The notes: a model not told the origin generated them from the letters alone. Counted from the stretch's first letter, positions 9,099 through 17,497 are shown. The stretch: 50,006 bases of DNA from Candidatus Gastranaerophilales bacterium (GCA_947624935.1 CANQML010000004.1:1-50006); one strand, 5' to 3'. Program-made: numbers and translations.

Positions 9099-10082
9099 TT
9101 ATTTTTGGCTCTCTAATACATCTGACAGGTAGGTTTTGTAGTATTGTTTAAAGGATTCAGGCTTCTTAATTTTCACACTCGTTCCCCATTTAAACAGTTC
9201 TTGACAAATTGCATAAGTTCCGCCTGACGTGAATTTTACCTGAATATTGCCGTTATCTAGTTCTTTCATTTTTTGTGTCGGGTGAAAATGATAGTTCAGA
9301 ACATCATCTTTTACACCCTTTTCAAATTCAAGTGTAATATCAATCGGTGTTTCCTGATAAATTCCGAAAGAATTGTTGCAATAATCCGTCAAAGAAAAGT
9401 TTTCATCCCTTTCAAAATACTCATAAAGTACGGTTAAATTCTTGATTTTATCTATCTTATACAATCTTAAATCGCTCACATTGTCGTTGTAGCCTACAAG
9501 ATAGTATTTATCAGCAATAATTATTCCGTAAGGGTTAAGGGTTATGGTTTTTGATTTGCCCTCTATATCATAATTAAACCGGATTTTCTTGAATGAGAGC
9601 ATAGCATTACGCAGTAATTCCATAGTTTTGCTATCGGCTTTAATTCTCGGATATTGACGAACTGCAAAGCCTTCAGACTCTAATATCGCTTCAATGTCTG
9701 TTTCTAACCCTCGGGCATTCTTTTGTGGCGTTAATGCTTTAATTTTTGAGATAAGTTCATCAAGTTCTTGTTTGCGGGTATCATCGTGCGACAACCCTTT
9801 TAAATATTCAAGGTTAGCGAAATCGCCTGCATTAAAGCTTATAAGAGAATTCATTGTGCCTTTTACAAATCGCCAGCGTTTTTTCTTGTCGTTCGATTCA
9901 ACTTCCTCAATTTTTTCCGGAAACATATCAAACAACAAAGTTTTCATTCTCTCTGCTGACCTGCGTGAACATTCAAAATGCTCCTGAATATCTGATATAC
10001 ACAGTCCTCTGAAGCTGTTTTGAAACATCATCGCAAGTTCAATTATTTCTTCTGCTTTTCTTAATCTGCTTGGTTCTCGCAT
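9099..10082 (-). CDS. WYL-domain transcriptional regulator, cassette 1 (BrxR/CapW-like architecture: wHTH + WYL + C-terminal extension)
   Basis: N-terminal wHTH (ISDIQEHFECSRRSAERMKTLL), WYL core (KKIRFNYDIEGKSKTITLNPYGIIIADKYYLVGYNDNVSDLRLYKIDKI). Closely related to the ORF at 18893-19864. ATG at 10082 preferred over the track's TTG at 10112, which lies inside the predicted promoter. Confidence 0.88.
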   Translation of the reverse strand: MREPSRLRKAEEIIELAMMFQNSFRGLCISDIQEHFECSRRSAERMKTLLFDMFPEKIEEVESNDKKKRWRFVKGTMNSLISFNAGDFANLEYLKGLSHDDTRKQELDELISKIKALTPQKNARGLETDIEAILESEGFAVRQYPRIKADSKTMELLRNAMLSFKKIRFNYDIEGKSKTITLNPYGIIIADKYYLVGYNDNVSDLRLYKIDKIKNLTVLYEYFERDENFSLTDYCNNSFGIYQETPIDITLEFEKGVKDDVLNYHFHPTQKMKELDNGNIQVKFTSGGTYAICQELFKWGTSVKIKKPESFKQYYKTYLSDVLESQK

Positions 10083-10106
10083 ATTTTTATCATTACCTAT
10101 GGTATA

Positions 10107-10121
10107 CGTCAAATTGTGCTA
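10107..10121 (-). promoter_or_regulatory. Shared cassette promoter motif site G (WYL1)
   Basis: Plus strand CGTCA-AATTG-TGCTA. On the minus strand TGACG-N11(tataccatagg)-TAATGA, with the ATG 7 nt after the -10. Confidence 0.45.
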
Positions 10122-10140
10122 TCCTTACGACCTAAATTCC

Positions 10141-11361
10141 TTATATTTCATTAAGTGCTGCACGTAAATTGTCTATATATGTTGCCTTTAGTTCTTCCAT
10201 CCTTTGCTCAATATGCTTTTTTATTTCTTCATAATTGTCGTAATTTAAACATTGTTCATGCGTAATTATGCTAAATGGGCGTGTGTAATTCCAGTCTTTG
10301 CCTTTGAATTTCAAACCAGTTTTTTCTTCTATTTTTGCAAGTAATTTTGCCTTTTTATCATTATCTGAGATGGTTTTAGGTGGCGCAACAAGTATTTCAA
10401 CGCAAGCATCTTTATGTCCTTGCGAGAAATTTATAAAATGAATATAAACAATAATATCATTAGTCCAAGCACCATATTTTAATTGATTAATATTATTCAA
10501 ATCACTTGGTAAAGCTATTATACCGCTACTTTCACGATTTATTGCTTGTAAATCTGTTCTTGCTTCTATAACATCAGCCATAGCACTTAATACATCCGCT
10601 TTATAATCATTATTTTCAATAATCAAGTCAATTGCTTCTTTGTTTTCACGATATATTTTTCTACATAAATTAACTATTTCTTTATCCGTATTACCCATGA
10701 TATTCCTTTCTATCATTTTATTGTAGTGTTCAATGAAAATCCGTACTTCGTTATTTAAATGCTTGGACTTAAATTTCAATACTTTATTAATAACTTCATA
10801 AACTTGCCTATAGCACATAGGAATATAGTGAACAGACTTCGAAGAATTAATATCTCTTTTAATAAGATCACATTCAATATCAATTTCAGGTGTTAGAAAA
10901 ATATACAATTTTTTATAGCCATTAAATTCTTTATCAACAATATCCGCATATCTTGATAATTGATTATCATGTTCTCCTGTCCAAATTTTATTTTCTACGA
11001 CACATAAAAACTTATTTTGAGGACTAATCACCAAAATATCAATATTTTTATATTCTCGTCTAATTTCAGCGTCAGAGAAGTTTGCAAAAGCAACATCTTT
11101 CAGATCAATTTCAGTTTTTTCACTTGAAGAAAAATTCTTTATTGCTGATTTTAAAAATTCTTTTAAGAAATAATCACCCAATTCATGATTTTCATAAGGT
11201 GTCATTAACCAACCTAAAAAATTTGAATGTCGAATTTCATTGTTTTGCAGCTTCAGTGCATTAAACACATTAAATTGGTTCGTTCGATTATTTAATTCTT
11301 CCAAATCCTCAGACAACATAAGTTGCTCAAGTTTCTGTTTTTGCTCTAATATATCACTCAT
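10141..11361 (-). CDS. PD-(D/E)XK nuclease superfamily protein, cassette 1 nuclease
   Basis: LQNNEIRHSNFLGWLMTPYENHELGDYFLKEFL...REYKNIDILVISPQNKFLCVVENKIWTGEHDNQLSRYADIV: D..ExK core of PDDEXK_4-like proteins. Confidence 0.8.
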   Translation of the reverse strand: MSDILEQKQKLEQLMLSEDLEELNNRTNQFNVFNALKLQNNEIRHSNFLGWLMTPYENHELGDYFLKEFLKSAIKNFSSSEKTEIDLKDVAFANFSDAEIRREYKNIDILVISPQNKFLCVVENKIWTGEHDNQLSRYADIVDKEFNGYKKLYIFLTPEIDIECDLIKRDINSSKSVHYIPMCYRQVYEVINKVLKFKSKHLNNEVRIFIEHYNKMIERNIMGNTDKEIVNLCRKIYRENKEAIDLIIENNDYKADVLSAMADVIEARTDLQAINRESSGIIALPSDLNNINQLKYGAWTNDIIVYIHFINFSQGHKDACVEILVAPPKTISDNDKKAKLLAKIEEKTGLKFKGKDWNYTRPFSIITHEQCLNYDNYEEIKKHIEQRMEELKATYIDNLRAALNEI

Positions 11362-11373
11362 TTAACAGTACTC

Positions 11374-11667
11374 CTATGCATTCCTTGAACCTGCAGGGCG
11401 CCCGTTTTCATCATAGAGGTTTATTCTGCCGTTCTTTTTTATTCCGACACAGTTGCCACACATAACAGCCTCACCGCCATTCAAAGTGATTTGTGTTCCG
11501 ACACCACCAAAGCTGCCGCCTTTTTCCACATATACATGAACATTTTGTCCGTTTACAACAAAAACTGCTTTTGGTGTAAAACCAATAAGTTTTCCTGTTC
11601 CTGTTGTTGAATGATTACCGGATTTAATATACACTTGGCTACCACTTTGTCTTGCTTCAATACCCAT
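11374..11667 (-). CDS. Small glycine-rich hypothetical protein (97 aa), first gene of the cassette 1 minus-strand operon
   Basis: MGIEARQSGSQVYIKSGNHSTTGTGKLIGFTPKAVFVVNGQNVHVYVEKGG...; aaaggag upstream of the ATG; short intergenic distance to the nuclease gene. Confidence 0.6.
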   Translation of the reverse strand: MGIEARQSGSQVYIKSGNHSTTGTGKLIGFTPKAVFVVNGQNVHVYVEKGGSFGGVGTQITLNGGEAVMCGNCVGIKKNGRINLYDENGRPAGSRNA

Positions 11668-11713
11668 ATTTAACTCCTTTCTATTTTCATAGTATCAGAA
11701 TAACACACACATG

Positions 11714-11728
11714 CGTCAATTTATGACG
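11714..11728. promoter_or_regulatory. Shared cassette operator site A
   Basis: CGTCA-ATTTA-TGACG, perfect 5-bp half sites. Minus-strand TTGACG-N17-GATACT drives the 97 aa/nuclease operon; TGACG-N11-TATTCT is also present. Confidence 0.55.
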
Positions 11729-11775
11729 TCCCATAAAAACATTATCAACACTTGATTATTATAATACAAAAACAT

Positions 11776-11808
11776 ACGACACAAAATGACGGTAGTAGGT
11801 TGGATAAT
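11776..11808 (+). promoter_or_regulatory. Shared cassette promoter site B driving DnaB1-RT1
   Basis: CGACA-CAAAA-TGACG at 11777-11791, then N11 (gtagtaggttg), then GATAAT (11803-11808). Same geometry as sites C, D and E. Confidence 0.6.
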
Positions 11809-11830
11809 GAAATAAAAAGGAGAAATAACA

Positions 11831-12694
11831 ATGATTAAAAAAGAAGTTTTAGAAAAGGTTTGTGAAAAAATTTTTGAGGAAAAACCTCACGTGTTACAAA
11901 CAGGGTTTAAAGATTTGGACACGATATTGAGTGGTGCTGAAAATTCAAGTCTGATAACAATCGGGGCAAGACCGGCTATGGGGAAAACCTGCTTTATGAC
12001 AAATATTATGCTGAATTTACTTGAACAAAATAAAAAATGTTTGTTCTTTTCGCTTGAATTGAGTGAAGGGCTACTTATAAAAAGATTACTTTGCCAAATA
12101 GGAGAAGTAGATTATCATTTATTACAAATGCCAAATGAAATTTCAAAAAGAGAAAAGAACGTTGATAAAATTATGAAAGCACTTGATAAATTATCAAAAT
12201 ATGATTTAACCATTTATGACGAGCATTTTAATGTTGAAGATATAAAAGAAAGAATTGAACAACATAAACCTGAATTTGTTTTTATAGATTATTTGCAACT
12301 TTTAGATGTTCCAGCTAAAAAACCTCGTTCAGAATCTTATGAAAAAGTTATGCGGGATTTGAAACAAATTGCAAAAGACAATAATTGTATTATTTTTATG
12401 ACTTCGCAGCTATCAAGAGCGATAGAGAGCAGATGTGATAAAAGACCGTTATTATCGGATTTGAGAGAAAGCGGTGCTATAGAAAATATATCTGATGTGG
12501 TTATGTTTATTTATAGAAGAGACTACTACACTAATCCTGATTATGATGAAGAAGATTATGCACGTGTAAAAGGTGAAGCAGAAATAATCGTTGCAAAAAA
12601 TAAATACGGAACAACGGCAATTATTAGGTTACTTTTCAGAAGTTCAATAATGAAATTTTTAGAGCCCCCGCAACCTGAATTTGATGCGTTTTAA
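11831..12694 (+). CDS. Stand-alone DnaB-like helicase C-terminal (RecA-fold) ATPase, cassette 1
   Basis: LQTGFKDLDTILSG..LITIGARPAMGKTCFMTN..CLFFSLELSEG..FVFIDYLQLL..IIFMTSQLSRAIESRCDKRPLLSDLRESGAIENISDVVMFIYR: DnaB motifs H1, H1a, H2, H3; lacks the DnaB N-terminal domain. Confidence 0.88.
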   Translation: MIKKEVLEKVCEKIFEEKPHVLQTGFKDLDTILSGAENSSLITIGARPAMGKTCFMTNIMLNLLEQNKKCLFFSLELSEGLLIKRLLCQIGEVDYHLLQMPNEISKREKNVDKIMKALDKLSKYDLTIYDEHFNVEDIKERIEQHKPEFVFIDYLQLLDVPAKKPRSESYEKVMRDLKQIAKDNNCIIFMTSQLSRAIESRCDKRPLLSDLRESGAIENISDVVMFIYRRDYYTNPDYDEEDYARVKGEAEIIVAKNKYGTTAIIRLLFRSSIMKFLEPPQPEFDAF

Positions 12695-12703
12695 GGAGTG
12701 TTT

Positions 12704-13594
12704 ATGACGTCAAATAAATTTTATATCAGCGATGAATATTATTACACAATAAAAAGAATCAAGAATCGCATAATATATATTCCATGTGATGAATTAAAAG
12801 CAAAACAAAGATTTTTCCTTAATGCGATAAAATGGCTATATCCATATAAAGCGGACACACTTAATTCTGCAAAAATTCACTCCGGTAAAAAATGGATTTT
12901 AAAAATGGATATTAAAAGTTTTTATGATTCTGTTCCGAGCTATGAAATTCAACGGGTAGTGTCAAAAGTATGCCGGAGGATAAATCAATATAACAATTCT
13001 CTTAGCTATTTATCACTTGTAACAATAAACGGCAAATTGCCGACAGGAGCTCCGACATCATCACATATTGCAAATGCTTGCTTTAATAAAATTGATAAAG
13101 AGATTATGTCTGTAAGTTCTGCTTTTGGTGTTGATTATACAAGATATGTTGATGATTTGACCTTTTCTTCGTACTGCAAAGAAACATTAGAAATTGTCAA
13201 AAAGAAAGTTACTGCACTATTAGAATTTTATGGGTACAAAATAAATAAAAAGAAAACAAAATACATTTCAGATAACAAGCAGCAAAACGTTTTGGGGCTT
13301 GTTATTAACAATTATCGGGTACGATTGCCAAAAGATTTTAAAAGAAAAATAAGAGCAATGCTGCATAGCTATGCAATCTATATTTATAATTCAAGCATTA
13401 AAGACACAAAACATTTGGCTTGGGATATCAAAAGAATAAGGCAGTTTGAAGGTTATATTTCTTACATAAACCACGTTGATAGCAAATTTTATGTGCAGCT
13501 TAAACGGTATGCTAAAAAGCTGGAGCAAAAATATTGGGTGATAATTCCGTTTTTTGGAAAAAAGAAATACATAAATCAAGAAACCGACCTTTAA
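12704..13594 (+). CDS. Retron-like reverse transcriptase, cassette 1
   Basis: KKWILKMDIKSFYDSVP..KLPTGAPTSSHIANACFNKIDKEI..VDYTRYVDDLTFSS..LEFYGYKINKKKTKYISDNKQQNVLGLVINNYRVRLPKDFKRKIRAMLH: RT motifs with YVDD catalytic box. ATG at 12704 with aaggag. Confidence 0.93.
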   Translation: MTSNKFYISDEYYYTIKRIKNRIIYIPCDELKAKQRFFLNAIKWLYPYKADTLNSAKIHSGKKWILKMDIKSFYDSVPSYEIQRVVSKVCRRINQYNNSLSYLSLVTINGKLPTGAPTSSHIANACFNKIDKEIMSVSSAFGVDYTRYVDDLTFSSYCKETLEIVKKKVTALLEFYGYKINKKKTKYISDNKQQNVLGLVINNYRVRLPKDFKRKIRAMLHSYAIYIYNSSIKDTKHLAWDIKRIRQFEGYISYINHVDSKFYVQLKRYAKKLEQKYWVIIPFFGKKKYINQETDL

Positions 13595-13693
13595 ATTAAG
13601 GTCGGTCTTGAAAAAGGTTACTGTTACGAACGAAGTGAGTAACGGTGTTCCTTCTGATTGTTATTCGTGGCATATAGCGAATCGCTTGCCTGT
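13565..13693 (-). ncRNA. Putative small structured RNA, cassette 1 (three hairpins, intrinsic terminator); strand inferred
   Basis: Minus-strand promoter TGACG-N11-TATAAT (13721-13700), predicted +1 ~13693. Hairpins (plus coordinates): GGCA-tat-AGCG-AAT-CGCT-TGCC (13669-13690); ACTGTTAC/GTAACGGT (13620-13646); ACCGACCTT/AAGGTCGGT (13583-13606), followed on the minus strand by TTCTTGATTTATG. Homologous element in cassette 2 with compensatory changes. Confidence 0.55.
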
Positions 13694-13716
13694 ATAATTA
13701 TTATAAAGCACCCTTG

Positions 13717-13731
13717 CGTCATTTTGTGTCG
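13717..13731 (-). promoter_or_regulatory. Shared cassette promoter site C, reading into the structured RNA
   Basis: Plus CGTCA-TTTTG-TGTCG; minus CGACACAAAATGACG-N11(caagggtgctt)-TATAAT. 17-bp perfect inverted copy of site B (11775-11791 vs 13717-13733). Confidence 0.55.
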
Positions 13732-13821
13732 TAATACAAATTACTATAAATTTTTCTTCAAAATTTTTGTCAAAAGTTGATAAAAATACATCATAATAAA
13801 ACTTTGATGTTGTTTTATGAT

Positions 13822-13872
13822 TAGATAGTATATTATCTATATATTGACATTTTTGATAAAATCGGTTAATAT
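13822..13872 (+). promoter_or_regulatory. hipBA promoter/operator
   Basis: TAGATAgtatatTATCTA palindrome (13822-13839), TTGACA (13844-13849), 17-nt spacer, TAATAT (13867-13872), second half-site TATTATCTA abutting the hipB ATG. Confidence 0.6.
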
Positions 13873-13879
13873 ATTATCT

Positions 13880-14158
13880 ATGAACAATCAATTTTTAAAT
13901 CAAAAAACTCCCAATGAAATTGCTAAAAGTTTTGCAGATAAAATTAAAGAGCACAGAAAAAAGTTAAAAATTTCGCAGGAAGTTTTAGCGCAAAAATCCG
14001 GAGTTAGTCTTGGCAGCATTAAAAGGTTTGAAACAAAATACGAGATTTCTTTGCAATCATTTATTAAAATTGCTATTGCTCTTGATTTAGATAATGACTT
14101 TGAAAATTTATTTACACAAAAAACTTATGCTTCGATTGATGAGGTAATTAATGGATAA
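13880..14158 (+). CDS. hipB: HipB-like XRE antitoxin/regulator
   Basis: NEIAKSFADKIKEHRKKLKISQEVLAQKSGVSLGSIKRFETKYEISLQSFIKIAIALD; overlaps hipA start. ATG at 13880 preferred (track start 13844 lies in the promoter). Confidence 0.85.
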   Translation: MNNQFLNQKTPNEIAKSFADKIKEHRKKLKISQEVLAQKSGVSLGSIKRFETKYEISLQSFIKIAIALDLDNDFENLFTQKTYASIDEVING

Positions 14159-15257
14159 TTATAAATATCTGAAAGTTTTTTATAATGATAAATTAGTCGG
14201 AACTTTGGCTAAAACTCCTGATAGGCTTGTTGCATTTGAATATGATAACGAGTGGCTTGCTACCGGTTTTAGCATTTCGCCATTCTCACTACCGCTACAG
14301 AAAAAAGTATATTTACCAAAATTTGAACCGTTTGAGGGATTATTTGGGGTATTTAATGATAGTTTGCCTGACGGTTGGGGTAGGTTGCTTGTAGACCGTC
14401 TTTTGCTTAAAAACAAAATTAATCCAAGTGTAATCGATAACTTGAACCGCCTTGCAGTTGTGCAAGAATGCGGTATGGGTGCTTTAACGTATAAGCCTGA
14501 GCATAAGTTTGAAACACAAGAACAAGGATCCGATTTTGATAAATTAGCTCAAGAATGTTCAAAAATATTAGAGTCGCAAAATTCGGATAACCTTGATGAA
14601 CTTTTTAAACTCGGCGGTTCGTCAGGCGGTGCAAGACCAAAGATTCTGACTAAAATCAACAATGAAGATTGGATAATAAAATTTCCGTCCTCGCAAGACC
14701 CTAAAAATATCGGCGAGCAGGAATACAAATACTCTATTGTTGCCAAAGATTGCGGCATAAAAATGAGCGAAACAAAATTATTTCCATCAAAAATTTGTTC
14801 AGGATACTTTGGGATAAAACGATTCGACCGTCGGAATGGTAAAAAAGTTCATATGGTATCGGTTAGCGGACTTTTAGAAACCCCTCACCGTTTGTCTAAT
14901 CTTGATTACAATATTTTGATGAAGTTGACTTTGGAATTAACCAAAAATTATCAAGATATTGAACAATTGTACAGGTTGATGTGTTTTAATGTTTTTGCGC
15001 ATAATAGAGATGACCATTCAAAAAATTTTTCATTTTTGTATGATGAAAGCGTAAAAGAATGGAACTTATCGCCTGCATACGATTTAACACACAGTTCATC
15101 TTTTAACGGAGAACACGCAACAACTATAAATGGCGAGGGTAAAAATCCAAGCTTAAATGATATTTTAGCAGTAGCTAGAAACATTGGAATAAAAGAAAAA
15201 CACGCACGTGACATAGCGTTTGATATTAAGAATAAATGTTTGTCGTTGTTTGATTAA
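14151..15257 (+). CDS. hipA: HipA-like serine/threonine kinase toxin
   Basis: LFGVFNDSLPDGWGRLLVDRLL..GGSSGGARPK..FGIKRFDR..FNVFAHNRDDHSKNFSFLYD..LSPAYDLTHSS. Confidence 0.95.
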   Translation: MDNYKYLKVFYNDKLVGTLAKTPDRLVAFEYDNEWLATGFSISPFSLPLQKKVYLPKFEPFEGLFGVFNDSLPDGWGRLLVDRLLLKNKINPSVIDNLNRLAVVQECGMGALTYKPEHKFETQEQGSDFDKLAQECSKILESQNSDNLDELFKLGGSSGGARPKILTKINNEDWIIKFPSSQDPKNIGEQEYKYSIVAKDCGIKMSETKLFPSKICSGYFGIKRFDRRNGKKVHMVSVSGLLETPHRLSNLDYNILMKLTLELTKNYQDIEQLYRLMCFNVFAHNRDDHSKNFSFLYDESVKEWNLSPAYDLTHSSSFNGEHATTINGEGKNPSLNDILAVARNIGIKEKHARDIAFDIKNKCLSLFD

Positions 15258-15270
15258 TATTTGTCATTTT

Positions 15271-15411
15271 GCAAGCGCAGACAAAGTGAGGAATAAATCC
15301 TGATAGCGAGAATATTGAGCGATTTGAACCGTAGGTTCATAAGCTAAACTATTCGAGCGCGGAGCAAATCCAAGACGCGCGAGCACGCTGAGGCCGGAGC
15401 CATTATTATGA
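15271..15411. other. Structured intergenic element of unknown function
   Basis: Contains GAATATTGAGCGATTTGAACC-gta-GGTTCATAAGCTAAACTATTC (nested pairing GAATA/TATTC, AGC/GCT, TGAACC/GGTTCA), then a GC-rich gcgcgagcacgctgaggccggagcc tract in an AT-rich context. Confidence 0.45.
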
Positions 15412-15480
15412 ATTTTTTGCGTGCATGACAAAAAAAAATATTTACGTGTTTTATATAATCATAATGTAGGTGTCGTATAA

Positions 15481-17001
15481 GTGTTAGTTAGTAGCGTAAA
15501 AAATTTAAGTTATATAAGCGGATTGCATAAAAGAAATAATTACATTTCTTTCAAGGGTAATGATGACACATTTGTCTCTACACCCGAAATCGTCAAAGGA
15601 AATATTAATAAAGATGAAATAAATGACCTTATAAGTGCAATCCGCGAAGACAATTTAATGGCCTCCGGGTATACTTCAAAAGTATTTAAAGCGGGAGATA
15701 AAATAATAAAAGTTCCGGCAGATAACGCATACTTGAATATTCAAGAACAACAATTAAGAAACGGGCAAAATCTTAAAGAATATTATGCTTTAAGTACAAT
15801 TAAAGATATTGATTCGTCTATTGCAGTGAACCCCTATGGAGTGGTCAAAGATAAGGATAAATATTATCTTGTAGAAGATCTTGTTAAAGGCTTTAACCCT
15901 AAAGGAAACAGGCTTAGTCAATCGCATGTTGAAAATTTATTAGACAAATTCTTAAAATTGGATATAAACGGCATAACAAATTGCGACCTTCAAAGCGGTA
16001 ATATATTTTTAACAGAGGACGGCAGGACTAAATTAATAGATTTTGGTTCGTTTAATTTTATATCAAATGATGGATATGTAATGTCTTCCGATTGCATTAC
16101 CTTTGAACTGTTTAAAAAACATATATATGATTTTACGTCGTTGGAACCCTCTGTACGATTTTTGAAAACTTTTTTAAGGAACGATTTTGCTGATGGCAAA
16201 AATTTGGCGGATAATCCCTATTTAAAAATACCTTCAAATGCTACAAATTTTGAATTTAGAACACTTTATACGCATTTGTTGGATAATAGCGAAGAAAATT
16301 CTCTTGAATTTTTTAAGGAATATTTAAAATCTAAAGCTCAAAATTATCATACTAAGTTAAAAGTATTTCTTCAAAGTTTAAGTTTTGATAAAATTGATGC
16401 GAACTCGGAACCCGATAAAATTAGCATAGCTAAAAATGAACTTCAAAATGCGATTAACTATGAAAATTTAATCGAAAAAGCATTGGCTGAATGCAGTGAC
16501 GACGTTTTGAAAGTTGAATTATCAAAAATGCAGTTAAGAGCGTTTATGAATTTGGGTGATAGCCTTAAATCTCCGGTTGAAAATTCTAAAAAACTTCAAG
16601 CGGCCTATAACCAATTGATTTCAAACCTTGAAAGCGCCATTAAAAATACACAAGGTTATAAAAAAGAATACTTTATTCAAACATTAAACGGTTTTAAAAA
16701 TATTTTTCAAAATTACAATTTTGAAATAGGTCAAGTTGATATTCCGGAGAATGAAAATTTAATTAAACTATTATTTGAAAAATCCGTACAAGAAACAAAA
16801 CAAACCACACAATTACCGCCCAAAAATATAATTGGCACACAAAATGTAAAAAATATTTCTAAAAATATAACCAATAAAAAATTTATCCCCATAGTTGCGG
16901 CAATATCTGCTACAGCACTTATAACCTTCGGGTTTATATTCAAAAACAACAAAGCATTAAAAGAATACATGACAACCGGAAGAAATTTTCGGGCGTCATG
17001 A
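15481..17001 (+). CDS. Kinase-like protein with C-terminal transmembrane segment
   Basis: NGITNCDLQSGNIFLTEDGRTKLIDFGSFNF = catalytic-loop and DFG-like motifs; hydrophobic FIPIVAAISATALITFGFIF near the C terminus. Confidence 0.55.
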   Translation: MLVSSVKNLSYISGLHKRNNYISFKGNDDTFVSTPEIVKGNINKDEINDLISAIREDNLMASGYTSKVFKAGDKIIKVPADNAYLNIQEQQLRNGQNLKEYYALSTIKDIDSSIAVNPYGVVKDKDKYYLVEDLVKGFNPKGNRLSQSHVENLLDKFLKLDINGITNCDLQSGNIFLTEDGRTKLIDFGSFNFISNDGYVMSSDCITFELFKKHIYDFTSLEPSVRFLKTFLRNDFADGKNLADNPYLKIPSNATNFEFRTLYTHLLDNSEENSLEFFKEYLKSKAQNYHTKLKVFLQSLSFDKIDANSEPDKISIAKNELQNAINYENLIEKALAECSDDVLKVELSKMQLRAFMNLGDSLKSPVENSKKLQAAYNQLISNLESAIKNTQGYKKEYFIQTLNGFKNIFQNYNFEIGQVDIPENENLIKLLFEKSVQETKQTTQLPPKNIIGTQNVKNISKNITNKKFIPIVAAISATALITFGFIFKNNKALKEYMTTGRNFRAS

Positions 17002-17059
17002 AATTTGCTTGTTTGAATATCAAAAAGCAATATGTATGATTATTTTTGTAACTGTAAAC

Positions 17060-17389
17060 TTATATCTTACCTATACTTTTTAAAAATTTGTATGTAATTA
17101 CCGTTGTATCTTTATAGTTTTTAAGTTTTTCAATTATTGTATTAAGTATTTTATCATAATCATTAAGATGTGAAAACTGAAACAACTCTGCAACTTCAAC
17201 ATCTAATACTTTGCTTATTTTCATTATATTTTCGGGTTTGGGAAATGACAGCCCGTTTTCAATTCTTGAATAATTTTCAGGCTTGATATCAATAAGTTCA
17301 GCAACAGTTTCCTGTGTAAGCATCTTGGCAGTGCGCAATTCACGTAATCGTTTTCCAAACATTTTTTTCATATTTTTATTAAACATCAT
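17060..17389 (-). CDS. XRE-family HTH regulator
   Basis: FGKRLRELRTAKMLTQETVAELIDIKPENYSRIENGLSFPKPENIMKISKVLDV. Confidence 0.85.
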   Translation of the reverse strand: MMFNKNMKKMFGKRLRELRTAKMLTQETVAELIDIKPENYSRIENGLSFPKPENIMKISKVLDVEVAELFQFSHLNDYDKILNTIIEKLKNYKDTTVITYKFLKSIGKI

Positions 17390-17427
17390 AAAAAAATTTT
17401 AATTAAACCTGTGTTACAGGCAAAACT

Positions 17428-17466
17428 TGATGTGTTGCATTAAGTTTAATGATGTGTTACAATAAG
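17428..17466. repeat. Two direct repeats TGATGTGTTRCAWTAAG, 22-bp period, in a divergent promoter region
   Basis: TGATGTGTTGCATTAAG (17428-17444), TGATGTGTTACAATAAG (17450-17466). Confidence 0.6.
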
Positions 17467-17497
17467 AGCATGACATAAAATTGATGTAGAAAGGGAA

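Noticed and set aside
11729-12703. Classical retron msr-msd upstream of the RT
   Set aside because: DnaB-like and RT genes are separated by 9 nt in cassette 1 and overlap in cassette 2. The ~50 nt between sites A and B is too short and not conserved in cassette 2.
13600-13690. Plus-strand 3' UTR/terminator interpretation of the structured element
   Set aside because: Not excluded, but the GC hairpin lacks a U-tract on the plus strand, whereas the minus strand has both the U-rich tract and a motif-matched promoter. The minus strand is preferred.
11776-13733. Cassette 1 as a transposon with 17-bp TIRs
   Set aside because: No transposase within, no target duplication seen, and the repeats coincide with promoter motifs that recur imperfectly at other sites. 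Kept only as a lower-interest finding.
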